64,000 bases of DNA from Candidatus Melainabacteria bacterium MEL.A1 (GCA_001765415.1 CP017245.1:124001-188000), one strand, 5' to 3'. Positions 46,021 through 54,171 are shown, counted from the first letter of the stretch. The notes: generated from the sequence alone by a model not told the origin. Made by a program: numbers and translations.

Positions 46021-46140
46021 GAGGTTTGGCAAAATACTTGTAGAGAGAATAATTCAAATTATGGCTGGAATGTTGGGATAAGTTGTTCAAAATATATAAT
46101 GGACTCAAATTGGGAAATTCCAAAGAGTTATCCTTGGTAA
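46021..46140 (+). pseudogene. pseudopilin C-terminal relic
   Basis: Thirty-nine open codons: N-T-C-R-E-N-N, then G-W-N-V-G-I-S-C-S-K-Y-I-M, then S-N-W-E-I-P-K-S-Y-P-W and stop. It parallels the Cys-x(n)-Cys tail of locus 2 but has no pilin head, which indicates a lost copy. Confidence 0.55.
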
Positions 46141-46166
46141 GATATTAGATAAACTCACACAACCAC

Positions 46167-46194
46167 TTGAAAAATTTTTTATTTAGGTTATAAT
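46167..46194 (+). promoter_or_regulatory. promoter of rpsU
   Basis: TTGAAA (46167-46172), 16 bases, TATAAT (46189-46194), about 49 bases before the rpsU ATG. Confidence 0.7.
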
Positions 46195-46242
46195 GTATAG
46201 AGTAACACTAAATTTAAGACCATAAAGGTGGTGAAAACATAA

Positions 46243-46416
46243 ATGGCAGAAGTAAAAGTTGGCGAAAACGAATCAATTGAAAGCGCATTGCGTCGTTTCA
46301 AGAAAAAAATTCAAAAAGCTGGTATTCTTTCAGAAGTAAAAAAACGTGAAAGATATGAAAAACCAAGCGTAAAAAGAAAACGTAAATCTGAAGCAGCTAG
46401 AAAAAGAAAAGTGTAA
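46243..46416 (+). CDS. rpsU: 30S ribosomal protein S21
   Basis: 57 residues, [19 protein letters not shown] then a very basic tail [14 protein letters not shown]. Standard length and motif for S21. Preceded by AAAGGTGG and followed by a strong terminator. Confidence 0.95.
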   Translation: MAEVKVGENESIESALRRFKKKIQKAGILSEVKKRERYEKPSVKRKRKSEAARKRKV

Positions 46417-46434
46417 TCGGATTTAAAGATATAC

Positions 46435-46468
46435 AAAAAGAGATTAGATTTGTTCTAATCTCTTTTTT
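46435..46468 (+). terminator. terminator after rpsU
   Basis: 13-base stem AAAAAGAGATTAG/CTAATCTCTTTTT with a 7-base loop and T run, 18 bases after the stop. Confidence 0.9.
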
Positions 46469-46472
46469 CATG

Positions 46473-46501
46473 TTGAAATGTTTTGAAAAATCTGTTAAAA
46501 T
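46473..46501 (+). promoter_or_regulatory. promoter of pseudopilin locus 3
   Basis: TTGAAA (46473-46478), exactly 17 bases, TAAAAT (46496-46501), directly after the rpsU terminator. Matches loci 2 and 4. Confidence 0.7.
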
Positions 46502-46536
46502 AATAATGTAAATATGATGAAAGAGAGGATTAAATT

Positions 46537-46578
46537 ATGAAAATTAAAGAAAACAAGCTTGGCGGGGGGGGGGAATAG
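46537..46578 (+). CDS. leader ORF of pseudopilin locus 3, contains G10
   Basis: 13 codons, M-K-I-K-E-N-K-L-G-G-G-G-E, ribosome site GAGAGGAT. G10 at 46564-46573. Unlike the other loci, the base C after the G run is missing, so the frame relation differs: removing one G (or adding two) would fuse it with the pilin. Confidence 0.45.
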   Translation: MKIKENKLGGGGE

Positions 46579-47590
46579 TCTAAAACCCTCTCATAATCAA
46601 GATTTTAGCCTAATCGAAACTTTTAATAATCTCGCCCTTTGGGGAGAGAAGAAATTTGTTAGTGAGCTAAAGCGAACTTATAAATTTCAGAGAGGGGTTA
46701 ATAATATACTGGATTGCCACGCTAATGCTCGAAATGATGTAAAATGTCATACTGAGGACAACAGTCCGAAGTATCGCATTGTTGGTGAAATTTTATCAAT
46801 ATTGCGATCTTTCGCAGTGCAAACACGAATATTTGCAAAAGAATGCAATATTATTGCAGAGGGCTACGTGCGTAGCACCGCTCACTTTATACTTAAAAGA
46901 GTAGCCTTTACCTTAGCAGAAGTCCTTATCACTCTCGGCATAATTGGAGTTGTTGCGGCTATGACTATGCCATCTTTGGTGCAAAATTATCAGAAAAAGG
47001 CTCTTGAAACGGGTTTAAAGAAATCGTATTCTGTTTTATCACAAGCTGTTCAAAGAATGATTGAAGAAGATGGCGAAATTCCATCACGAGCTTCAGTAGC
47101 TTCTACAAATGATAATTGGATGGCGTTTGAAAAATCATTATCTCAACATCTGAAAATTGTAAAATATTGTTCAAATTCATTTACCGGTATGTCTGTTAAA
47201 TGTATTTCGGGTGACAGTTTTGGTTCTTGGTTTGGTAGTACGTACAAATCTTATAATAAAAAAACGCTTGGAACTGCTGGATGGTGGTTTGATGATGGAA
47301 TGTATGTTTTAGCAGATGGAAGTTTTTTGTTTTTAGATGTTTCAGTATCTAATGACGTTTTGTTGAATATTGATATAAACGGGAGCAAAGCTCCAAATGC
47401 ACTAGGTCATGACGTATTTTTATTTGCAATAGATCATGAAACCGGCAAATTACGACCTTATGGTGGAGAAACCAAAGATGATACAACGCAGAAGTTATGT
47501 GATAAAAATTCCAATGATGGAAATAACGGTTTAGGATGCACTGCAAAAGCGTTTGAAAATATGGATGAATATTTCAAAAACTTACCGTAA
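46559..47590 (+). CDS. pseudopilin-like protein (locus 3)
   Basis: The frame is open from a TTG at 46559, but about 115 codons before the pilin part are read through dispersed repeats. The true pilin starts at K-R-V-A then F-T-L-A-E-V-L-I-T-L-G-I-I-G, with Glu +5, and has a Gly/Ser/Trp-rich soluble domain ending M-D-E-Y-F-K-N-L-P. A GTG at about 46870 with AGAGGG upstream, 15 codons before the site, is a realistic start. Ends 4 bases from the convergent ferritin. Confidence 0.7.
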   Translation: MAGGGNSLKPSHNQDFSLIETFNNLALWGEKKFVSELKRTYKFQRGVNNILDCHANARNDVKCHTEDNSPKYRIVGEILSILRSFAVQTRIFAKECNIIAEGYVRSTAHFILKRVAFTLAEVLITLGIIGVVAAMTMPSLVQNYQKKALETGLKKSYSVLSQAVQRMIEEDGEIPSRASVASTNDNWMAFEKSLSQHLKIVKYCSNSFTGMSVKCISGDSFGSWFGSTYKSYNKKTLGTAGWWFDDGMYVLADGSFLFLDVSVSNDVLLNIDINGSKAPNALGHDVFLFAIDHETGKLRPYGGETKDDTTQKLCDKNSNDGNNGLGCTAKAFENMDEYFKNLP

Positions 47591-47594
47591 ATAC

Positions 47595-48107
47595 TTAATG
47601 TTTGTATGTATGTTCTACGTATTCCCTTTTTCGTAATTCTTTATCTAACATGTACAAAGCTGCACGGTCATTACCGATCATTTTTAGTCGATTAATGATT
47701 TTGCGAGCTTTGTCTTCTTCGCCTACTTGTTCTTCAATATACCAGTTTATATAGTTCCTTGTTGCCAAATCGCATTCTTCTGCACTCATTGATGCAATAC
47801 AATTTATTCCTGCAGTCACAGACTGTTCATGTTCTAATATCTTTTCAAATATTTCTATTGGCTCTTTTAAATTCATAATAGGAGCTTCAATTGGCGTAAA
47901 GTTAATTTTTCCTCCACGTTCTGCGATGTATGCAAATAATATCATTCCGTGATCAACTTCTTCTCGTGATTGAATATTGGTCCAATTTGCAAAACCTGGC
48001 AAACCAATTTCATCAAAATAAGCAGACATAGCAAGATACAAATAAGCTGAATAAAATTCTTTGTTAATCTGTGCGTTAAGTACATTTTCTACCTTCTCGT
48101 TAATCAT
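47595..48107 (-). CDS. bacterial non-haem ferritin
   Basis: 170 residues; the ATG at 48107 has GGGAGG six bases upstream. Four-helix bundle with ferroxidase residues E-F/Y-S-A-Y-L-Y (helix A), E-E-V-D-H-G (helix B, E-x-x-H) and Y-I-E-E-Q-V-G-E-E (helix D side). Stores iron. Overlaps the superoxide reductase gene by 8 bases, so iron storage and superoxide defence are coupled. Confidence 0.93.
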   Translation of the reverse strand: MINEKVENVLNAQINKEFYSAYLYLAMSAYFDEIGLPGFANWTNIQSREEVDHGMILFAYIAERGGKINFTPIEAPIMNLKEPIEIFEKILEHEQSVTAGINCIASMSAEECDLATRNYINWYIEEQVGEEDKARKIINRLKMIGNDRAALYMLDKELRKREYVEHTYKH

Positions 48108-48492
48108 TTTCACCCTCCCACAAACCGTGAATATTACAAAGTTCTCGTGCTATCATTTTTTCAGAAGTCTTATTGAAAATCATCTTTGGCTCTTCATCGG
48201 AATGTAAATATTTTAATTGCATGTTATTTTTATCTTCAGAAATAGCTTCTATAAAGACTATGTGATGTTCTTCTTTCATTGGATGAAGAACTTCTCCAAC
48301 CCTAATTTCATCCTTACCATCTTCTGTTTTGGTAAAAATAGGAACATGTTTTTCAAGCATCGCATCTTCTTTAGTTTTAATTTCAAGTCTGTTCATTGGT
48401 TGTCCGCAACAAACAAGTTCGCCACCACCAATTATGATTGTCTGAATTATGTTACCACAAACATCACATTTGAATAAGTCTAATTTTTGCAT
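48100..48492 (-). CDS. desulfoferrodoxin (superoxide reductase)
   Basis: 130 residues. Desulforedoxin-type Fe site C9, C12, C28, C29; catalytic Fe site H49, H70, H76, C119, H122 with E47 in E-K-H-V-P. Reduces superoxide to peroxide without making oxygen, as expected of an anaerobe. AAGGAG precedes the ATG. Confidence 0.94.
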   Translation of the reverse strand: MQKLDLFKCDVCGNIIQTIIIGGGELVCCGQPMNRLEIKTKEDAMLEKHVPIFTKTEDGKDEIRVGEVLHPMKEEHHIVFIEAISEDKNNMQLKYLHSDEEPKMIFNKTSEKMIARELCNIHGLWEGEND

Positions 48493-48622
48493 TAGAACTC
48501 CTTTCTTATGTATTATCTTGTCATTGTTTCTTTTTTTATATTCCCCATGTGGCTATAATTTTTTCGTAAATTTTTCTTAATAAAGTGTCAAAAATTTTAT
48601 TTCTGAGTTTTAAAATCATATT

Positions 48623-49420
48623 ATGAAAGTCCAAGCGGTTTCTTATCCATATACTGGGTCACGAATAAAAGATAAGCAAGAATATAATTTTTCGTATCTT
48701 TATACTGTAGATTTAGCAAAGCAGCAGTCTAAGGAAAAGGCACATAAAATTAAGGTTGCGACGGGGCTTTTGGCGCTTGCTGCGGTTTTGGTTACGTTAT
48801 TTAATATTAAAGGTCCGAAAAGACTTCCTTATGATATAGTTGATATACCTTCTACGGAAAAAGGTTTGAATAAACTCGAAAACTTTGCAAGTACTGCAAA
48901 TGAATTAAAACATAAAGTCTTGTACCCTCTGCAATGCGCAAGAAAAGGGGACAAACATATTGAAAAATCCAAAATGTTTAAGTCTGGTGTTATTTTAACT
49001 GATAAGAGTAGTACAAATTTATCAGAAGTAACAGATGCTTTTATGGAGCATGCAAATGAATTGGGTATTAATACCGTTTCAATTCCGAGAAAATCAAAAC
49101 GTATTAATGCAAAGGGTGAAATTTTTGAAAAGGATTTAAAACGTCATGAATTGATAAAAATTGTTTATGGCGAATTGAAAAATGCTGAAAAACATTTTAA
49201 AGATACAAAAGAATATACGATTATAAATTTAGGTGATATAGCTAAATTAACGGATTTGAAGGTAATAAAATCTCAAAAATCAAATTTTGAAGCAATGTTA
49301 GGAAATCTTAATAATAAAAAATTTCCTGGAATTATTTGGGCAGGCTGGACAACTAAAACGAAAGATGTTCCATTATTTTTCAATGATTTACCTATTTTGA
49401 TAACAAAATTGGTTGATTAG
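48623..49420 (+). CDS. hypothetical membrane-anchored protein
   Basis: 265 residues. Polar start with S-Y-P-Y-T-G (residues 7-12), one hydrophobic segment (about 45-65, A-T-G-L-L-A-L-A-A-V-L-V-T-L), then a soluble basic domain of about 200 residues with no known motif. Topology resembles the gene at 5987. No ribosome site of note. Confidence 0.7.
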   Translation: MKVQAVSYPYTGSRIKDKQEYNFSYLYTVDLAKQQSKEKAHKIKVATGLLALAAVLVTLFNIKGPKRLPYDIVDIPSTEKGLNKLENFASTANELKHKVLYPLQCARKGDKHIEKSKMFKSGVILTDKSSTNLSEVTDAFMEHANELGINTVSIPRKSKRINAKGEIFEKDLKRHELIKIVYGELKNAEKHFKDTKEYTIINLGDIAKLTDLKVIKSQKSNFEAMLGNLNNKKFPGIIWAGWTTKTKDVPLFFNDLPILITKLVD

Positions 49421-49429
49421 GAGTTTAGA

Positions 49430-49600
49430 TGGGGGGCTATCCCGTAAAAAACATTTAACCTTCCTTGTAAAATAAAGTCCTCCCTTATGAGGTGAGGATT
49501 TAGGTGGGTGCTATTTCGTAAAGAAATTTATATTATAAGCTTTCACCCATCTGCCCTTCGGGCATCTTCCCTATGACAAATAGGGAAGAATTTTGCAAAT
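49430..49600. repeat. dispersed repeats before pseudopilin locus 4
   Basis: GGGGGGCTATCCCGTAAAAA at 49434 and an ACATTTAACCTTCCTTG stretch repeat units near 15176; CCTCCCTTATGAGG and a CTTCCCTATGACAAATAGGG palindrome follow. Confidence 0.65.
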
Positions 49601-49602
49601 AC

Positions 49603-49631
49603 TTGAAAAACAATAAAAAATTTGTTAAAAT
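49603..49631 (+). promoter_or_regulatory. promoter of pseudopilin locus 4
   Basis: TTGAAA (49603-49608), exactly 17 bases, TAAAAT (49626-49631). From here through the leader the DNA is nearly identical to locus 3. Confidence 0.7.
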
Positions 49632-49666
49632 AATAATGTAAATATGATGAAAGAGAGGATTAAATT

Positions 49667-49714
49667 ATGAAAATTAAAGAAAATAAGCTTGTCGGGGGGG
49701 GGGCAATAGTCTAA
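49667..49714 (+). CDS. leader ORF of pseudopilin locus 4, contains G10
   Basis: 15 codons, M-K-I-K-E-N-K-L-V-G-G-G-A-I-V, ribosome site GAGAGGAT. G10 at 49694-49703. One added G fuses it with the pilin frame; it is the only ATG start upstream of the prepilin segment at this locus. Confidence 0.55.
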   Translation: MKIKENKLVGGGAIV

Positions 49715-50439
49715 AACCCTCTCATAATCATGGTCTACGCCTAATTTTAAACCGCCTAGCAGCCTTTACCTTAGCTGAAGTTCTCATCACTCTCGGTATC
49801 ATCGGTGTTGTTGCGGCTATGACTATGCCATCTTTGGTGCAAAATTATAAAAATAAACAAACAGTTGCGCAGTTAAAAAAGATATACTCTGTATTAAGTC
49901 AAGCAACTGTAATGGCAGAGAGTGAAAACGGTCCAATTAGTGATTGGAATATGGTTGATGGAAGTTGCGAATCAATGGATGAAATTGTTTCGTTTTATAC
50001 CCCTTATTTAAAAACATTAAAGGATTGTAAGCAATCAAAAGGGTGTTGGGCAACTACGACTATAAAGGGTTTGAGCGGAACGACAAACCGATTAAATGAG
50101 TTTTCAGGTAGTTTTGATTGTGCAAAACATTCAATTGCTTTGACTGACGGAACTTATATTGTTTTTGATATTTATAGTGATTTAACGTCTTTAGGTATTC
50201 AAAATGATATGCCAAATGATACAAACTCCACAACAATGGCATTTTTTGTAGATTTGAATGGACAAAAGAACCCAAATATTGTTGGAAAAGATATTTTTGC
50301 TTTTGCTTTAACTAAACATGGAATAGCTCCAGCCGGTATTCATACTAATTCAGTACAATGCTCAAGGGAATTGAAAAATGCAAATTCTGGTATTGATTGC
50401 GCTGCAAAAGTATTAAAAGAGGAAGATTTAAAATATTAA
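49705..50439 (+). CDS. pseudopilin-like protein (locus 4), no start codon of its own
   Basis: The pilin frame, open from the base after the G run, has R-L-A-A then F-T-L-A-E-V-L-I-T-L-G-I-I-G (F at 49765) and a soluble domain with paired Cys, ending K-V-L-K-E-E-D-L-K-Y. Between the in-frame TAA at 49684-49686 and the ATG at 49819 there is no ATG, GTG or TTG. The ATG at 49819 would remove the prepilin signal. An intact product thus needs the leader at 49667 plus a frameshift in the G run, or the copy is off or dead. Confidence 0.7.
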   Translation, partial: NSLKPSHNHGLRLILNRLAAFTLAEVLITLGIIGVVAAMTMPSLVQNYKNKQTVAQLKKIYSVLSQATVMAESENGPISDWNMVDGSCESMDEIVSFYTPYLKTLKDCKQSKGCWATTTIKGLSGTTNRLNEFSGSFDCAKHSIALTDGTYIVFDIYSDLTSLGIQNDMPNDTNSTTMAFFVDLNGQKNPNIVGKDIFAFALTKHGIAPAGIHTNSVQCSRELKNANSGIDCAAKVLKEEDLKY

Positions 50440-50442
50440 CTT

Positions 50443-51351
50443 CTAATGAATTGAGATTTCATAATTCCCGTTATTTATTTTAAAATTCATTCTAATTGTT
50501 TGGCCGTTGTATTCAGATGGTGGGGCATCAAATTTGGGTACGCTCATTAACATATAATAAACTGCATCATTTAGAGCTTTGTTTGAAGACTCTTGCGAGA
50601 ATTTTCTATTAATCAGCTTTCCATTTTTATCTATGGCAAACTGTATAGAACATTCGCCGACTCCCGAAATACTTCCGACTGCAAATTGAGTAAAGAGTGC
50701 AGATCTAAGATTGTTTTTATATCTCAACATTGTCGGACTATTTGGGTTGTATGTCGGTTTTGCAGGTTCTTTATATAAAGGTGCTTCGTTCAACTTTGTT
50801 GATTTATTTGACGTTTTAGGTTGAACTTTTGGGTTAAATGTTTGTGCCGTAGCCGTCTGCTGAACTTTTTTAGGTGCAGGTTTTACTGCTGAGGTCAGAT
50901 TTTTTTTTTGAACATCTGCTTGAACAATTTTTTTGTTTTCAATTGGTGCAAATGTTAGTGGTATTTCTTGTCTTAACTTATCTAGTGGAGTTTGTTCTTG
51001 AACCTGTTGCGTTGGCTGAGGTTTTGGCTGATATATCGGAGTGTCATCCCAAATTTTGTTTATGTTTGGAATATAAACATCTGTTTGTGTTTGTTTTGGT
51101 TGAGGTGTCGTAGTTCTTTTAGGAGGAGTTTTGCCTATCGGAATTGACCAAACAATAATTGATAAAATTATACAAATCCCGAAAAATATTCTTGAAACAA
51201 GTTCTGCTTTTTGTTCAAGTGTCATTGGAGATTTTGTTTTTGTTGTGGCAATTGTCGTTTTATCTTCAACATAATCAAATGTATTGTTTCCACAATCACA
51301 ATAATCTACTTTTTCTTTATATTCAGTTTTACATTCTCTACATATATACAT
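50443..51351 (-). CDS. TonB-like protein with N-terminal zinc ribbon
   Basis: 302 residues. Order: four-Cys ribbon (C4, C7, C18, C20), a membrane segment (about 49-72), a Pro/Gln/Lys-rich linker (80-205), and a TonB C-terminal-like domain (about 208-302) with G-V-G-E-C-S-I-Q-F-A-I-D-K-N-G-K-L. A cytoplasmic ribbon on a TonB-like protein is unusual. Last gene of the six-gene operon. Confidence 0.75.
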   Translation of the reverse strand: MYICRECKTEYKEKVDYCDCGNNTFDYVEDKTTIATTKTKSPMTLEQKAELVSRIFFGICIILSIIVWSIPIGKTPPKRTTTPQPKQTQTDVYIPNINKIWDDTPIYQPKPQPTQQVQEQTPLDKLRQEIPLTFAPIENKKIVQADVQKKNLTSAVKPAPKKVQQTATAQTFNPKVQPKTSNKSTKLNEAPLYKEPAKPTYNPNSPTMLRYKNNLRSALFTQFAVGSISGVGECSIQFAIDKNGKLINRKFSQESSNKALNDAVYYMLMSVPKFDAPPSEYNGQTIRMNFKINNGNYEISIH

Positions 51352-51358
51352 AACAAAT

Positions 51359-51532
51359 TTATCTTATCATAAACAATCCTAATAAATAAATACCATAAAC
51401 AATAAATGGAATTATTGCCATAATTATTCCGATTGCAGTTTGGCGAATTATATCGTATTTTGCTTGCCTTATTTTAAAATAAAATGGTGTTTCAAGGATT
51501 ATTAATAAAATCCAACAAAAGATTTTTAGCAT
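51359..51532 (-). CDS. small membrane protein, 57 residues
   Basis: Starts M-L-K-I-F-C-W-I-L-L and contains two hydrophobic helices (residues 5-18 and 33-55). The ATG overlaps the stop of the previous gene (TAATG) and the stop lies 7 bases before the zinc-ribbon gene. The tight coupling supports real translation. No family known. Confidence 0.6.
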   Translation of the reverse strand: MLKIFCWILLIILETPFYFKIRQAKYDIIRQTAIGIIMAIIPFIVYGIYLLGLFMIR

Positions 51533-51672
51533 TATTTAGCCCTTTTATAAATAATTTGTTCTAACATAATCATCTTGTGCATGTGCGGTTTAATGTTTGC
51601 AATTACTGCGGTACAAAGTCCGATTAATACAAGTGACGTAACTGTGATTATTGTAATTTTTGTTATATTCAT
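51532..51672 (-). CDS. small membrane protein, 46 residues
   Basis: Starts M-N-I-T-K-I-T-I-I-T, one membrane helix (about 5-26), then a basic/Met tail (K-P-H-M-H-K-M-I-M). One-base overlaps (TAATG) with both neighbours. Probably an accessory subunit of the operon's membrane complex. Confidence 0.6.
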   Translation of the reverse strand: MNITKITIITVTSLVLIGLCTAVIANIKPHMHKMIMLEQIIYKRAK

Positions 51673-52538
51673 TAGTGCCTTACCCTTTCGTAATCCGAGT
51701 AGTCATTTGGATTAGAATAAACATTTTGAGAACCTAGTATAAAACTTCCTGTTACGACTGTTGATGTTCTTTGAGAGCCTCGTGGAAAGTTTAAAATAGG
51801 TTTCTTTTGCAAGTTTGTAATAGCAGGTTTAACTCCGTTTCTTGCAATATCCATATAATTTGGATTTGAACATTGTACTTTTACATTTGAAATGTTGCCG
51901 TATTTGTCAACAATAAATGTAAATAGGAATATTGTTCCGTATGGTGCATATTCAGCGTTAGAATCTTCCATAATTCTATTTTGAAGGTCACTACGCCATT
52001 TACTCCAAGCAATAATTTCTTCTTGCTCTGTCATATATGGATTTTTGTAATTTGAATTTTGTTTTGGTGCAGGTTTGGTTTGTTCCTGAACACCTTTTAA
52101 AATTTGACTTAGCATCTCTAAATCAGACATTTCAGCATTATTTGCAGTTGATGGTTTGGATGTCTGTTTAGGAATTGTTTTTATACGTTGCCTTTGTGGT
52201 TCAGTGTTTTGAGATTGAACGTATCTTGTTTGTGTTTGACTTTGTGGAACTTGCGTATTCACATCTGTTTGTTGTGGAGCTACGTTTATAACCTGTCGGT
52301 TTATTTGTTGAGTAGTGTTTGAATTTGGTTGTTCTAATTGGATTATTTTTGAATTTTGTGTAGTTGTTTCAATAGGAGCGGAAGTATATTTTTCAGATAC
52401 AAGTGTGTCAGAAATTCTGGTCAGCTTAAAATCTGCATCCTCAATTATCATTGGTTGGTGAATTGATGGATGTATTGATATCGTACAAATTGTAACGACT
52501 ACAAATGCAATTATTACTAAAACTTTTAGTATATCCAT
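51672..52538 (-). CDS. TonB-like energy-transducer protein
   Basis: 288 residues: short cytoplasmic head, one membrane helix (about 4-24), a Gln/Thr/Pro-rich periplasmic linker with many Q-T-Q and N-T-Q units, and a C-terminal TonB-like domain (about 175-270: F-T-F-I-V-D-K-Y-G-N-I-S-N-V-K-V). Two bases after the FHA-like gene. Classical ExbB/ExbD are not nearby, so the driver may be the eight-helix neighbour or elsewhere. Confidence 0.75.
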   Translation of the reverse strand: MDILKVLVIIAFVVVTICTISIHPSIHQPMIIEDADFKLTRISDTLVSEKYTSAPIETTTQNSKIIQLEQPNSNTTQQINRQVINVAPQQTDVNTQVPQSQTQTRYVQSQNTEPQRQRIKTIPKQTSKPSTANNAEMSDLEMLSQILKGVQEQTKPAPKQNSNYKNPYMTEQEEIIAWSKWRSDLQNRIMEDSNAEYAPYGTIFLFTFIVDKYGNISNVKVQCSNPNYMDIARNGVKPAITNLQKKPILNFPRGSQRTSTVVTGSFILGSQNVYSNPNDYSDYERVRH

Positions 52539-52540
52539 AA

Positions 52541-54154
52541 TTAATCTTTGTCTACTTTAGCAAGTAATTCGTCACAAGCGTAAATGTCAAATTTTGTTTG
52601 ACTCAACATTAATGTTTCTGCAAGTAGCAATGCAGTCGGAACTAATGCAGCAACCAAGCTTAAGCCGATACCTTGCATATCTCCACCGATTTCAGTCATA
52701 AAGTATGATACGTTCATTGCAAATTCAATGAAAATAATTGCACAACCTATGGTTAAAGAACGATTTTTTTCAGAGTTAAGTCTGCGAACACCTTCAAGTC
52801 CGTAAATAGTAACTCCGTGATGTTGGTAATCTGAAAATCCATCTTGTTTTATAACTTGTGAACCTTGAACTTTTTTAGTACAGAAAAATGCGTTTACAAA
52901 AGAGAAAAACGCAAAAATAATCATAAATGTTGCCAAAGTTAAGAATACAGGGCTAATTCTCAATCCAGAAATTCTTACCCAGCCTGCAGCTTCAGGGAAG
53001 CACATTGCTAAAGTGTTTGAAACACCATAAGCCAAAAATGGAGCAGTCAAAATTCCTACAAATGTTTCGCCGACTGATTTTAGCTGAAGATTGAACATTT
53101 TGTCTTTGATATATTGTAATTTTGAATTACTCAAGCTGTTGATATATCTTTCAATCCACTGTCTGTACGTTTTTATAACGCTTTCAAAATCTTCTCGATA
53201 CTCGTATTTGTCTAAAGTCATTGACCATTCTGTGCCGTTGCACTTGAAGTATCCGCAAGAAATTGCAAGGACTGCTAAAATTCCAGAGAAGAAGAATGAA
53301 ATAAATATAGCAAATGTCATAAAGTCGTTTAAGTTCATATAATAAATAAGGTTTACGACATAAATTGCAAGCACAAAAATTAATGAAAATATCAACATAA
53401 AACTTTGTCCAAGTTTTGCGGATTTTGACATTTCTTTTTGGATATTGCTTTGCAAATATAAATAAATTCCTTGTTTTAGCAACAAACAAATTCCATAAAT
53501 CAAAATTGTATAAATTCCCCAAACTTTGATGTTTGTCGGTAAATGTAAAAAGTTTGCAGATTCTTTGATTTCTAATCCCATTAAATAATTTGAAACGCCA
53601 AACGCACAAATCATTGAACTGAAAAACATTGCGATGTGCAAGAATATGCTTGTTTTTGAGTTAGTTGAAAGTTTTTGTTTTAAATCATTGATATGGAATG
53701 CAACTTGTTTGATAATAGCAACACGAGCATCTTCCAAATCTTCTTTTTGTTTTTCTAATTTAACTTTAGTTACTGCATTAACATCTTTTCCGTATAAACC
53801 TTTAATATCTTCTTCGGTTAAGTCTTCTTTCCCGATTGAAGTAATTGTTTTGGCTTGATGTGCGGGAGCATCAGCGATTACTCGAACTCCCAAAAATTCG
53901 TCAGAGCCACCAAACATAATCTTGCAAACATTAGAAACATCGACTTTTTTTATTGGTTGACCTTTGAAAAGAACCTTATCACTTTTAAAAGTGTTGATAA
54001 TTGAACATTTGTTTTCGTTCGCTCTGTATTCCAAAGTCAATAGAATATCATAACCTGTATTTAAGATAACGTCACAGTTAGGGTTTGTACCTACAGTTAT
54101 AACGTCTTTATTAAAAACTTTTTCACCTTGTGATGTTGAAATTACTATAGTCAT
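52541..54154 (-). CDS. FHA-like domain fused to an eight-helix membrane protein
   Basis: 537 residues. Residues 1-95 resemble a forkhead-associated domain (V-I-T-V-G-T-N-P-N-C-D-V-I-L), but the canonical G-R and S-x-x-H are absent, so phosphopeptide binding is doubtful. A helical linker (100-165) is followed by about eight membrane helices (170-500) with a cytoplasmic loop between the fourth and fifth. No known transporter signature. GAGAGGAT before the ATG. Confidence 0.75.
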   Translation of the reverse strand: MTIVISTSQGEKVFNKDVITVGTNPNCDVILNTGYDILLTLEYRANENKCSIINTFKSDKVLFKGQPIKKVDVSNVCKIMFGGSDEFLGVRVIADAPAHQAKTITSIGKEDLTEEDIKGLYGKDVNAVTKVKLEKQKEDLEDARVAIIKQVAFHINDLKQKLSTNSKTSIFLHIAMFFSSMICAFGVSNYLMGLEIKESANFLHLPTNIKVWGIYTILIYGICLLLKQGIYLYLQSNIQKEMSKSAKLGQSFMLIFSLIFVLAIYVVNLIYYMNLNDFMTFAIFISFFFSGILAVLAISCGYFKCNGTEWSMTLDKYEYREDFESVIKTYRQWIERYINSLSNSKLQYIKDKMFNLQLKSVGETFVGILTAPFLAYGVSNTLAMCFPEAAGWVRISGLRISPVFLTLATFMIIFAFFSFVNAFFCTKKVQGSQVIKQDGFSDYQHHGVTIYGLEGVRRLNSEKNRSLTIGCAIIFIEFAMNVSYFMTEIGGDMQGIGLSLVAALVPTALLLAETLMLSQTKFDIYACDELLAKVDKD

Positions 54155-54171
54155 TCTTATCCTCTCAAATT

